A stretch of 64,000 nucleotides of DNA from Isoperla grammatica (taxonomy: Eukaryota; Arthropoda; Insecta; Plecoptera; Perlodidae): the NCBI GenBank assembly GCA_945910005.1, contig CAMDTW010000642.1, positions 1,888,501 to 1,952,500 of the forward strand, written 5' to 3'. The notes beneath the pieces were generated by a model that did not search any database, was not told the origin of the DNA, and saw only the letters and a program-made list of their open reading frames with translations. Positions 11,827 through 24,509 of this stretch are shown here, one piece after another; within the stretch, counting starts at the first letter, position 1, and the number at the start of each line of letters is the position of its first letter. Both the position numbers and the translations under genes were made by a program.

Positions 11827-14800
11827 CACTGACTTAGCTCAGGGTTTATCAAGTACAGTCACCGTCACAAGCGAGGAAACATGCGTTGTTCTGATATGTT
11901 GCATGTAGTGGCTTTCATGTCACTGACTTAGCTCAGGGTTTATCAAGAACAGTCACCGTCACAAGCGTGGAAACATGCGTTGTCCTCATATGTTGCATGT
12001 AGTAGCTTTCATGTCACTGACTTAGCGCAGGGTTTATCAAGTACAGTCACCGTCACAATAGAGGAAACATGCGTTGTCCTCATATATTGCATGAAGTGGC
12101 TTCTATGTCACTGACTTAGCGCAGGGTTTATCAAGTACAGTCACCGTCACAAGCAAGGAAACATGCGTTGTCCTGATATGTTGCATGTAGTGGCTTCTAT
12201 GTCACTGACTTAGCGCAGGGTTTATCAAGTACAGTCATCGTCACAAGCAAGGAAACATGCGTTGTCCTGATATGTTGCATGTAGTGGCTTCTATGTCACT
12301 GACTTAGCGCAGGGTTTATTAAGTACAGTCACCGTCACAAGCAAGGAAACATGCGTTGTCCTGATATGTTGCATGTAGTGCCTTCTATGTCACTGACTTA
12401 GCGCAGGGTTTATCAAGTACAGTCACCGTCACAAGCAAGGAAACATGCGTTGTCCTGATATGTTGCATGTAGTGGCTTCTATGTCACTGACTAAGCGCAG
12501 GGTTTATCAAGTACAGTCACCGTCACAAGCAACGAAACATGCGTTGTCCTGATATGTTGCATGAAGTGGCTTTCATGTCACTGACTTAGCGTAGGGTTTA
12601 TCAAGTACAGTCACCGTCACAAGCAAGGAAACATGCGTTGTCCTGATACGTTGCATGTAGTGGCTTTCATGTCACTGACTTAGCGCAGGGTTTATCAAGT
12701 ACAGTCACCGTCACAAGCAAGGAAACATGCTTTGTCCTCATACGTTGCATGTAGTGGCTTTCATGTCACTGACTTAGCGCAGGGTTTATCAAGTACAGTG
12801 ACCGTCACAAGCAAGGAAACATGCGTTGTCCTGATATGTTGCATGTAGTGGCTTCTATGTCACTGACTTAGCGCAGGGTTTATCAAGTACAGTCACCGTC
12901 ACAAGCGAGGAAACATGCGTTGTCCTGATATGTTGCATGTAGTGGCTTTTAAGTCACTGACATAGCGCAGGGTTTATCAAGTACAGTCACCGTCACAAGC
13001 AAGGAAACATGCGTTGTCCTGATATGTTGCATGTAGTGGCTTTCATGTCACTGACATAGCGCAGGGTTTATCAAGTACAGTCACCGTCACAAGCAAGGAA
13101 ACATGCGTTGTCCTCATACGTTGCATGTAGTGGCTTTCATGTCACTGACATAGCGCAGGTTTTATCAAGTACAGTGACCGTCACAAGCAAGGAAACATGC
13201 GTTGTCCTGATATGTTGCATGTAGTGGCTTCTATGTCACTGACTTAGCGCAGGGTTTATCAATAACCGTCACCGTCACAAGCAAGGAAACATGCGTTGTC
13301 CTCATACGTTGCATGTAGTGGCTTCTATGTCACTGACTTAGCGCAGGGTTTATCAAGTACAGTCACCGTCACAAGCAAGGAAACTTGCGTTGTCCTGATA
13401 CGTTGCATGTAGTGGCTTCTATGTCACTGACTTAGCGCAGGGTTTATCAAGTAAAGTCACCGTCACAAGCAAGGAAACATGCGTTGTCCTGATATGTTGC
13501 ATGTAGTGGCTTCTATGTCACTGACTTAGCGCAGGGTTTATCAAGTACAGTCACCGTCACAATAAGGAAAACATGCGTTGTCCTGATATGTTGCATGAAG
13601 TGGCTTCTATGTCACTGACTTAGCGCAGGGTTTATCAAGTACAGTCACTGTCACACGCGACGACACATGCGTTGTCCTGATACGTTGCATGTAGTGGCTT
13701 CTATGTCACTGACTTACCGCAGGGTTTATCAAGTACAGTCACCGACACAAGCAAGGAAACATGCGTTGTCCTCATACGTTGCATGAAGTGGCTTCTATGT
13801 CACTGACTTAGCGCAGGGTTTATCAAGTACAGTCACCGTCACAATAGAGGAAACATGAGTTGTCCTGATATGTTGCATGTAGTGGCTTCTATGTCACTGA
13901 CTTAGCGCAGGGTTTATCAAGTACAGTCACCGTCACAAGCGAGGAAACATGCGTTGTCCTGATATGTTGCATGTTGTGGCTTTCATGTCACTGACATAGC
14001 GCAGGGTTTATCAAGTACAGTCACCGTCACAAGCAAGAAAACATGCGTTGTCCTGATATGTTGCATGTAGTGGCTTTCATGTCACTGTCATAGCGCAGGG
14101 TTTATCAAGTACAGTCACCGTCACAAGCAAGGAAACATGCGTTGTCCTGATACGTTGCATGTAGTGCCTTCTATGTCACTGACTTAGCGCAGGGTTTATC
14201 AAGTACAGTCACCGTCACAAGCAAGGAAACATGCGTTGTCCTGATATGTTGCATGTAGTGGCTTCTATGTCACTGAATAAGCGCAGGGTTTATCAAGTAC
14301 AGTCACCGTCACAAGCAACGAAACATGCGTTGTCCTGATATGTGGCATGAAGTGGCTTTCATGTCACTGACTTAGCGCAGGGTTTATCAAGTACAGTCAC
14401 CGTCACAAGCAAGGAAACATGCATTGTCCTCATACGTTGCATGTAGTGGCTTTTATGTCACTTACATAGCGCAGGGTTTATCAAGTACAGTCACCGTCAC
14501 AAGCAAGGAAACATGCGTTGTCCTCATACGTTGCATGTAGTGGCTTCTATGTCACTGACTTAGCGCAGGGTTTATCAAGTACAGTCACCGTCACAAGAAA
14601 GGAAACATGCGTTGTCCTCATACGTTGCATGTAGTGGCTTCTTTGTCACTGACTTAGCGCAGGGTTTATCAAGTACAGTCACCGTCACAAGCAAGGAAAC
14701 ATGCGTTGTCCTGATACGTTGCATGTAGTGGCTTTCATGTCACTAACTTAGCGCAGGGTTTATCAAGTACAGTCACCGTCACAAGCAAGGAAACATGCGT

Positions 14801-16752
14801 TGTCCTCATACGTTGCATGTAGTGGCTTTCATGTCACTGACTTAGCGCAGGGTTTATCAAGTACAGTGACCGTCACAAGCAAGGAAACATGCGTTGTCCT
14901 GATATGTTGCATGTAGTGGCTTCTATGTCACTGACTTAGCGCAGGGTTTATCAAGTACAGTCACCGTCACAAGCGAGGAATCATGCGTTGTCCTGATATG
15001 TTGCATGTAGTGGCTTTCATGTCACTGACATAGCGCAGGGTTTATCAAGTACAGTCACCGTCACAAGCAAGGAAACATGCGTTGTCCTGATATGTTGCAT
15101 GTAGTGGCTTTCATGTCACTGACATAGCGCAGGGTTTATCAAGTACAGTCACCGTCACAAGCAAGGAAACATGCGTTGTCCTCATACGTTGCATGTAGTG
15201 GCTTTCATGTCACTGACTTAGCGCAGGGTTTATCAAGTACAGTGACCGTCACAAGAAGGGAAACATGCGTTGTCCTGATATGTTGCATGTAGTGGCTTCT
15301 ATGTCACTGACTTAGCGCAGGGTTTATCAATAACCGTCACCGTCACAAGCAAGGAAACATGCGTTGTCCTCATACGTTGCATGTAGTGGCTTCTATGTCA
15401 CTGACTTAGCGCAGGGTTTATCAAGTACAGTCACCGTCACAAGCAAGGAAACATGCGTTGTCCTGATACGTTGCATGTAGTGGCTTCTATGTCACTGACT
15501 TAGCGCAGGGTTTATCAAGTACAGTCACCGTAACAAGCAAGGAAACATGCGTTGTCCTGATACGTTGAATGTAGTGGCTTCTATGTCACTGACTTAGCGC
15601 AGGGTTTATCAAGTACAGTCACCGTCACAAGCAAGGAAACATGCGTTGTCCTCATACGTTGCATGTAGTGGCTTCTATGTCACTGACTTAGCGCAGGGTT
15701 TATCAAGAACAGTCACCGTCACAATAGAGAAAACATGAGTTGTCCTGATATTTTGCATGTAGTGGCTTCTATGTCACTGACTTAGCGCAGGGTTTATCAA
15801 GTACAGTTACCGTCACAAGCGAGAAAACATGCGTTGCCCTGATATGTTGCATGTAGTGGCTTCTATGTCACTGACTTAGCGCAGGGTTTATCAAGTACAG
15901 TCACCGTCACAAGCAAGGAAACATGCGTTGTCCTCATACGTTGCATGTAGTGGCTTTCATGTCACTGACTTTGCGCAGGGTTTATCAAGTACAGTCACCG
16001 TCACAAGCAAGGAAACATCCGTTGTCCTCATACGTTGCATGAAGTAGCATCTATGTCACTGACTTAGCGCAAGGTTTATCAAGTACAGTCACCGTCACAA
16101 GCAAGGAAACATGCGTTGTCCTGATACGTTGCATGTAGTGGCTTCTATGTCACTGACTTAGCGCAAGGTTTATCAAGTACAGTCACTGTCACAAGCAAGG
16201 AAACATGCGTTTTCCCGATACGTTGCATGTAGTTGCTTCTATGTCACTGACTTAGCGCAGGGTTTATCAAGTACAATCACGTCACAAGCGAGAAAACATG
16301 CGTTGTCCTGATATGTTGCATGTAGTGGCTTCTATGTCACTGACTCAGCGCAGGGTTTATCAAGTACAGTCACCGTCACAAGCAAGGAAACATGCGTTGT
16401 CCTCATACGTTGCATGTAGTGGCTTCTATGTCACTAACTTAGCGCAGGGTTTATCAAGTACAGTCACCGTCACAAGCAAGGAAACATGCGTTGTCCTCAT
16501 ACGTTGCATGTAGTGGCTTCTATGTCACTGACTTAGCGCAAGGTTTATCAAGTACAGTCACCGTCACAAGCAAGGTAACATGCGTTGTCCTCATACGTTG
16601 CATGTAGTGGCTTCTATGTCACTGACTTAGCGCAAGGTTTATCAAGTACAGTCACCGTCACAAGCAAGGAAACATGCGTTGTCCTCATACGTTGCATGTA
16701 GTGGCTTCTATGTCTCTGACTTAGCGCAAGGTTTATCAAGTACAGTCACCGT
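11827..16752 (+). repeat. Shared 4.9-kb segment, right member
   Basis: This is the partner of 1-4926. It may start upstream of 11827, because the left member is cut by the window edge. After 16752 the array continues in ordinary left-type order (GTGTCACTG and TTAGAACAAGG monomers, also found near 10610 and 23290), so this side looks like the undisturbed continuation and 4926/4927 like the new joint. Confidence 0.75.
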
Positions 16753-18027
16753 CACAAGCAAGGAAACATGCGTTGTCCTGATACGTTGCATGTAGTGGCT
16801 TCTGTGTCACTGACTTAGAACAAGGTTTATCAAGTACAGTCACCGTCACAAGCAAGGAAACATGCGTTGTCCTCATACGTTGCATGTAGTGGCTTTCATG
16901 TCACTGACTTAGCGCAGGGTTTATCAAGTACAGTCACCGTCACAAGCAAGGAAACATGCGTTGTCCTGATATGTTGCATGTAGTGGCTTCTATGTCACTG
17001 ACTTACCGCAGGGTTTATCAAGAACGGTTACCGTCACAAACGAGGAAACATGCGTTGTCCTGATATGTTGCATGTAGTGGCTTTCATGTCACTGACATAG
17101 CGCAGGCTTTATCAAGTACAGTCACCGTCACAAGCGAGAAAACATGCGTTGTCCTGATATGTTGCATGTAGTGGCTTTCATGTCACTGACATAGCGAAGG
17201 GTTTATCAAGTACAGTCACCGTCAAAATAGAGAAAACATGCGTTGTCCTCATGTGTTGCATGAAGTGGCTTCTATGTCACTGACTTAGCGCAGGGTTTAT
17301 CAAGTACAGTCACCGTCACTAGCGAGGAAACATGCGTTGTTCTCATATGTTGCATAAAGTGGCTTTCATGTCACTGACTTAGCGCAGGGTTTATCAAGTA
17401 CAGTCACAGTCACAAGCAAGGAAACATGCGTTGTCCTGATATGTTGCATGTAGTGGCTTCTATGTCATTGACTTAGCGCAGGGTTTATCAAGTACAGTCA
17501 CCGTCACAAGCAAGGAAACATGCGTTGTCCTGATATGTTGCATGTAGTGGCTTCTATATCACTGACTTAGCGCAGGGTTTATCAAGTTCAGTCACCGTCA
17601 CAATAGAGGAAACATGCGTTGTCCTCATACGTTGCATGTAGTGGCTTCTATGTCACTGACTTAGCGCAAGGTTTATCAAGTACAGTCACCGTCACAAGCA
17701 AGGCAACATGCGTTGTCCTGATATGATGCATGTAGTGGGTTCTATGTCACTGACTTAGCGCAGGGTTTATCAAGTACAGTCACCGTCACAATAGAGGTAA
17801 CATGCGTTGTCCTCATACGTTGCATGTAGTGCCTTCTATGTCACTGACTTAGCGCAAGGTTTATCAAGTACAGTCACCGTCACAAGCAAGGAAACATGCG
17901 TTGTCCTGATATGTTGCATGTAGTGGCTTCTATGTCACTGACTTAGCGCAGGGTTTATCAAGTACAGTCACCGTCACAATAAAAAACATGCGTTGTCCTC
18001 ATACGTTGCATGTAGTGGCTTCTATGT
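11827..18027 (+). repeat. Left-type HOR block 3
   Basis: The length is 6,201 bp, 96 bp more than block 1. It repeats block 1 up to 16752, including rare variants such as GTACAATCACGTC (16270s, matching 4440s), AAACTTGCG and GCGACGACAC. After 16752 it continues with the GTGTCACTG/TTAGAACAAGG monomers, which block 1 does not have at that place. The nested 2,068-bp partial duplication of block 1 is present too (CAATAACCG at 13260 and 15328). Confidence 0.75.
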
Positions 18028-21000
18028 CACTGACTTAGCTCAGGGTTTATCAAGTACAGTCACCGTCACAAGCGAGGAAACATGCGTTGTTCTGATATGT
18101 TGCATGTAGTGGCTTTCATGTCACTGACTTAGCTCAGGGTTTATCAAGTACAGTCACCGTCACAAGCGTGGAAACATGCGTTGTCCTCATATGTTGCATG
18201 TAGTAGCTTTTATTTCACTGACTTAGCGCAGGGTTTATCAAGTACAGTCACCGTCACAATAGAGGAAACATGCGTTGTCCTCATATATTGCATGAAGTGG
18301 CTTCTATGTCACTGACTTAGCGCAGGGTTTATCAAGTACAGTCACCGTCACAAGCAAGGAAACATGCGTTGTCCTGATATGTTGCATGTAGTGGCTTCTA
18401 TGTCACTGACTTAGCGCAGGGTTTATCAAGTACAGTCATCGTCACAAGCAAGGAAACATGCATTGTCCTGATATGTTGCATGTAGTGGCTTCTATGTCAC
18501 TGACTTAGCGCAGGGTTTATTAATACAGTCACCGTCACAAGCAAAGAAACATGCGTTGTCCTGATATGTTGCATGTAGTGCCTTCTATGTCACTGACTTA
18601 GCGCAGGGTTTATCAAGTACAGTCACCGTTACAAGCAAGGAAACATGCGTTGTCCTGATATGTTGCATGTAGTGGCTTCTATGTCACTGACTAAGCGCAG
18701 GGTTTATCAAGTACAGTCACCGTCACAAGCAACGAAACATGCGTTGTCCTGATATGTTGCATGAAGTGGCTTTCATGTCACTGACTTAGCGCAGGGTTTA
18801 TCAAGTACAGTCACCGTCACAAGCAAGGAAACATGCGTTGTCCTGATACGTTGCATGTAGTGGCTTTCATGTCACTGACTTAGCGCAGGGTTTATCAAGT
18901 ACAGTCACCGTCACAAGCAAGGAAACATGCGTTGTCCTCATACGTTGCATGTAGTGGCTTTCATGTCACTGACTTAGCGCAGGGTTTATCAAGTACAGTG
19001 ACCGTCACAAGCAAGAAAACATGCGTTGTCCTGATATGTTGCATGTAGTGGCTTCTATGTCACTGACTTAGCGCAGGGTTTATCAATAACCGTCACCGTC
19101 ACAAGCAAGGAAACATGCGTTGTCCTCATACGTTGCATGTAGTGGCTTCTATGTCACTGACTAAGCGCAAGGTTTATCAAGTACAGTCACCGTCACAAGC
19201 AAGGAAACTTGCGTTGTCCTGATACGTTGCATGTAGTGGCTTCTATGTCACTGACTTAGCGCAGGGTTTATCAAGTAAAGTCACCGTCACAAGCAAGGAA
19301 ACATGCGTTGTCCTGATATGTTGCATGTAGTGGCTTCTATGTCACTGACTTAGCGCAGGGTTTATCAAGTACAGTCACCGTCACAATAAGGAAAACATGC
19401 GTTGTCCTGATATGTTGCATGAAGTGGCTTCTATGTCACTGACTTAGCGCAGGGTTTATCAAGTACAGTCACTGTCACACGCGACGACACATGCGTTGTC
19501 CTGATACGTTGCATGTAGTGGCTTCTATGTCACTGACTTACCGCAGGGTTTATCAAGTACAGTCACCGACACAAGCAAGGAAACATGCGTTGTCCTCATA
19601 CGTTGCATGAAGTGGCTTCTATGTCACTGACTTAGCGCAGGGTTTATCAAGTACAGTCACCGTCACAATAGAGGAAACATGAGTTGTCCTGATATGTTGC
19701 ATGTAGTGGCTTCTATGTCACTGACTTAGCGCAGGGTTTATCAAGTACAGTCACCGTCACAAGCGAGGAAACATGCGTTGTCCTGATATGTTGCATGTTG
19801 TGGCTTTCATGTCACTGACATAGCGCAGGGTTTATCAAGTACAGTCAACGTCACAAGCAAGAAAACATGCGTTGTCCTGATATGTTGCATGTAGTGGCTT
19901 TCATGTCACTGTCATAGCGCAGGGTTTATCAAGTACAGTCACCGTCACAAGCAAGGAAACATGCGTTGTCCTCATACGTTGCATGTAGTGGCTTTCATGT
20001 CACTGACTTAGCTCAGGGTTTATCAAGTACAGTCACCGTCACAAGCGTGGAAACATGCGTTGTCCTCATATGTTGCATGTAGTAGCTTTTATGTCAATGA
20101 CTGAGCGCAGGGTTTATCAAGTACAGTCACCGTCACAAGCAAGGAAACATGCGTTGTCCTGATATGTTGCATGTAGTGGCTTCTATGTCACTGACTTAGC
20201 GCAGGGTTTATCGAGTACAGTCACCGTTACAAGCAAGGAAACATGCGTTGTCCTGATACGTTGCATGTAGTGGCTTCTATGTCACTGATTTAGCGCAGGG
20301 TTTATCGAGAACAGTCACCGTCACAAGCGAGGAAACATGCGGTGTCCTGATATGTTGCATGTAGTGGCTTTCATGTCACTGACATAGCGCAGGGTTTATC
20401 AAGTACAGTTACCGTCACAATAGAGGAAACATGCGTTGTCCTCATATATTGCATGAAGTGGCTTCTATGTCACTGACTTAGCGCAGGGTTTATCAAGTAC
20501 AGTCACCGTCACAAGCAAGGAAACATGCGTTGTCCTGATATGTTGCATTTAGTGGCTTCTATGTCACTGACTTAGCGCAGGGTTTATCAAGTACAGTCAC
20601 CGTCACAAGCAAGGAAACATGCGTTGTCCTGATATGTTGCATGTAGTGGCTTCTATGTCACTGACTTAGCGCAGGGTTTATTAAGTACAGTCACCGTCAC
20701 AAGCAAGGAAACATGCGTTGTCCTGATATGTTGCATGTAGTGCCTTCTATGTCACTGACTTAGCGCAGGGTTTATCAAGTACAGTCACCGTCACAAGCAA
20801 GGAAACATGCGTTGTCCTGATATGTTGCATGTAGTGGCTTCTATGTCACTGAATAAGCGCAGGGTTTATCAAGTACAGTCACCGTCACAAGCAACGAAAC
20901 ATGCGTTGTCCTGATATGTGGCATGAAGTGGCTTTCATGTCACTGACTTAGCGCAGGGTTTATCAAGTACAGTCACCGTCACAAGCAAGGAAACATGCAT

Positions 21001-24000
21001 TGTCCTCATACGTTGCATGTAGTGGCTTTTATGTCACTTACATAGCGCAGGGTTTATCAAGTACAGTCACCGTCACAAGCAAGGAAACATGCGTTGTCCT
21101 CATACGTTGCATGTAGTGGCTTCTATGTCACTGACTTAGCGCAGGGTTTATCAAGTACAGTCACCGTCACAAGAAAGGAAACATGCGTTGTCCTCATACG
21201 TTGCATGTAGTGGCTTCTTTGTCACTGACTTAGCGCAGGGTTTATCAAGTACAGTCACCGTCACAAGCAAGGAAACATGCGTTGTCCTGATACGTTGCAT
21301 GTAGTGGCTTTCATGTCACTAACTTAGCGCAGGGTTTATCAAGTACAGTCACCGTCACAAGCAAGGAAACATGCGTTGTCCTCATACGTTGCATGTAGTG
21401 GCTTTCATGTCACTGACTTAGCGCAGGGTTTATCAAGTACAGTGACCGTCACAAGCAAGGAAACATGCGTTGTCCTGATATGTTGCATGTAGTGGCTTCT
21501 ATGTCACTGACTTAGCGCAGGGTTTATCAAGTACAGTCACCGTCACAAGCGAGGAATCATGCGTTGTCCTGATATGTTGCATGTAGTGGCTTTCATGTCA
21601 CTGACATAGCGCAGGGTTTATCAAGTACAGTCACCGTCACAAGCAAGGAAACATGCGTTGTCCTCATACGTTGCATGTAGTGGCTTTCATGTCACTGACT
21701 TAGCGCAGGGTTTATCAAGTACAGTGACCGTCACAAGAAGGGAAACATGCGTTGTCCTGATATGTTGCATGTAGTGGCTTCTATGTCACTGACTTAGCGC
21801 AGGGTTTATCAATAACCGTCACCGTCACAAGCAAGGAAACATGCGTTGTCCTCATACGTTGCATGTAGTGGCTTCTATGTCACTGACTTAGCGCAGGGTT
21901 TATCAAGTACAGTCACCGTCACAAGCAAGGAAACATGCGTTGTCCTGATACGTTGCATGTAGTGGCTTCTATGTCACTGACTTAGCGCAGGGTTTATCAA
22001 GTACAGTCACCGTAACAAGCAAGGAAACATGCGTTGTCCTGATACGTTGAATGTAGTGGCTTCTATGTCACTGACTTAGCGCAGGGTTTATCAAGTACAG
22101 TCACCGTCACAAGCAAGGAAACATGCGTTGTCCTCATACGTTGCATGTAGTGGCTTCTATGTCACTGACTTAGCGCAGGGTTTATCAAGAACAGTCACCG
22201 TCACAATAGAGAAAACATGAGTTGTCCTGATATTTTGCATGTAGTGGCTTCTATGTCACTGACTTAGCGCAGGGTTTATCAAGTACAGTTACCGTCACAA
22301 GCGAGAAAACATGCGTTGCCCTGATATGTTGCATGTAGTGGCTTCTATGTCACTGACTTAGCGCAGGGTTTATCAAGTACAGTCACCGTCACAAGCAAGG
22401 AAACATGCGTTGTCCTCATACGTTGCATGTAGTGGCTTTCATGTCACTGACTTTGCGCAGGGTTTATCAAGTACAGTCACCGTCACAAGCAAGGAAACAT
22501 CCGTTGTCCTCATACGTTGCATGAAGTAGCATCTATGTCACTGACTTAGCGCAAGGTTTATCAAGTACAGTCACCGTCACAAGCAAGGAAACATGCGTTG
22601 TCCTGATACGTTGCATGTAGTGGCTTCTATGTCACTGACTAAGCGCAAGGTTTATCAAGTACAGTCACTGTCACAAGCAAGGAAACATGCGTTTTCCCGA
22701 TACGTTGCATGTAGTTGCTTCTATGTCACTGACTTAGCGCAGGGTTTATCAAGTACAGTCACGTCACAAGCGAGAAAACATGCGTTGTCCTGATATGTTG
22801 CATGTAGTGGCTTCTATGTCACTGACTCAGCGCAGGGTTTATCAAGTACAGTCACCGTCACAAGCAAGGAAACATGCGTTGTCCTCATACGTTGCATGTA
22901 GTGGCTTCTATGTCACTGACTTAGCGCAGGGTTTATCAAGTACCGTCACCGTCACAAGCAAGGAAACATGCGTTGTCCTCATACGTTGCATGTAGTGGCT
23001 TCTATGTCACTGACTTAGCGCAAGGTTTATCAAGTACAGTCACCGTCACAAGCAAGGTAACATGCGTTGTCCTCATACGTTGCATGTAGTGGCTTCTATG
23101 TCACTGACTTAGCGCAAGGTTTATCAAGTACAGTCACCGTCACAAGCAAGAAAACATGCGTTGTCCTCATACGTTGCATGTAGTGGCTTCTATGTCTCTG
23201 ACTTAGCGCAAGGTTTATCAAGTACAGTCACCGTCACAAGCAAGGAAACATGCGTTGTCCTGATACGTTGCATGTAGTGGCTTCTGTGTCACTGACTTAG
23301 AACAAGGTTTATCAAGTACAGTCACCGTCACAAGCAAGGAAACATGCGTTGTCCTCATACGTTGCATGTAGTGGCTTTCATGTCACTGACTTAGCGCAGG
23401 GGTTATCAAGTACAGTCACCGTCACAAGCAAGGAAACATGCGTTGTCCTGATATGTTGCATGTAGTGGCTTCTATGTCACTGACTTAGCGCAGGGTTTAT
23501 CAAGAACGGTTACCGTCACAAACGAGGAAACATGCGTTGTCCTGATATGTTGCATGTAGTGGCTTTCATGTCACTGACATAGCGCAGGCTTTATCAAGTA
23601 CAGTCACCGTCACAAGCGAGAAAACATGCGTTGTCCTGATATGTTGCATGTAGTGGCTTTCATGTCACTGACATAGCGAAGGGTTTATCAAGTACAGTCA
23701 CCGTCAAAATAGAGAAAACATGCGTTGTCCTCATGTGTTGCATGAAGTGGCTTCTATGTCACTGACTTAGCGCAGGGTTTATCAAGTACAGTCACCGTCA
23801 CAAGCGAGGAAACATGCGTTGTTCTCATATGTTGCATAAAGTGGCTTTCATGTCACTGACTTAGCGCAGGGTTTATCAAGTACAGTCACAGTCACAAGCA
23901 AGGAAACATGCGTTGTCCTGATATGTTGCATGTAGTGGCTTCTATGTCATTGACTTAGCGCAGGGTTTATCAAGTACAGTCACCGTCACAAGCAAGGAAA

Positions 24001-24509
24001 CATGCGTTGTCCTGATATGTTGCATGTAGTGGCTTCTATATCACTGACTTAGCGCAGGGTTTATCAAGTTCAGTCACCGTCACAATAGAGGAAACATGCG
24101 TTGTCCTCATACGTTGCATGTAGTGGCTTCTATGTCACTGACTTAGCGCAAGGTTTATCAAGTACAGTCACCGTCACAAGCAAGGCAACATGCGTTGTCC
24201 TGATATGATGCATGTAGTGGCTTCTATGTCACTGACTTAGCGCAGGGTTTATCAAGTACAGTGACCGTCACAATAGAGGAAACATGCGTTGTCCTCATAC
24301 GTTGCATGTAGTGCCTTCTATGTCACTGACTTAGCGCAAGGTTTATCAAGTACAGTCACCGTCACAAGCAAGGAAACATGCGTTGTCCTGATATGTTGCA
24401 TGTAGTGGCTTCTATGTCACTGACTTAGCGCAGGGTTTATCAAGTACAGTCACCGTCACAATAAAAAACATGCGTTGTCCTCATACGTTGCATGTAGTGG
24501 CTTCTATGT
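18028..24509 (+). repeat. Left-type HOR block 4 (partial unit plus 4,509-bp unit)
   Basis: The length is 6,482 bp. An internal GCTCAGGG monomer at 20001 splits it into 1,973 bp and 4,509 bp. The second part is nearly the same length as the 4,510-bp unit at 7317 but not monomer-for-monomer: it has one extra monomer near its start (GAGCGCAGGG region about 20100-20200) and lacks one of two consecutive GACATAG monomers near 21600-21700. From 22949 it is also the first part of the 15.78-kb duplicated segment. Confidence 0.75.
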
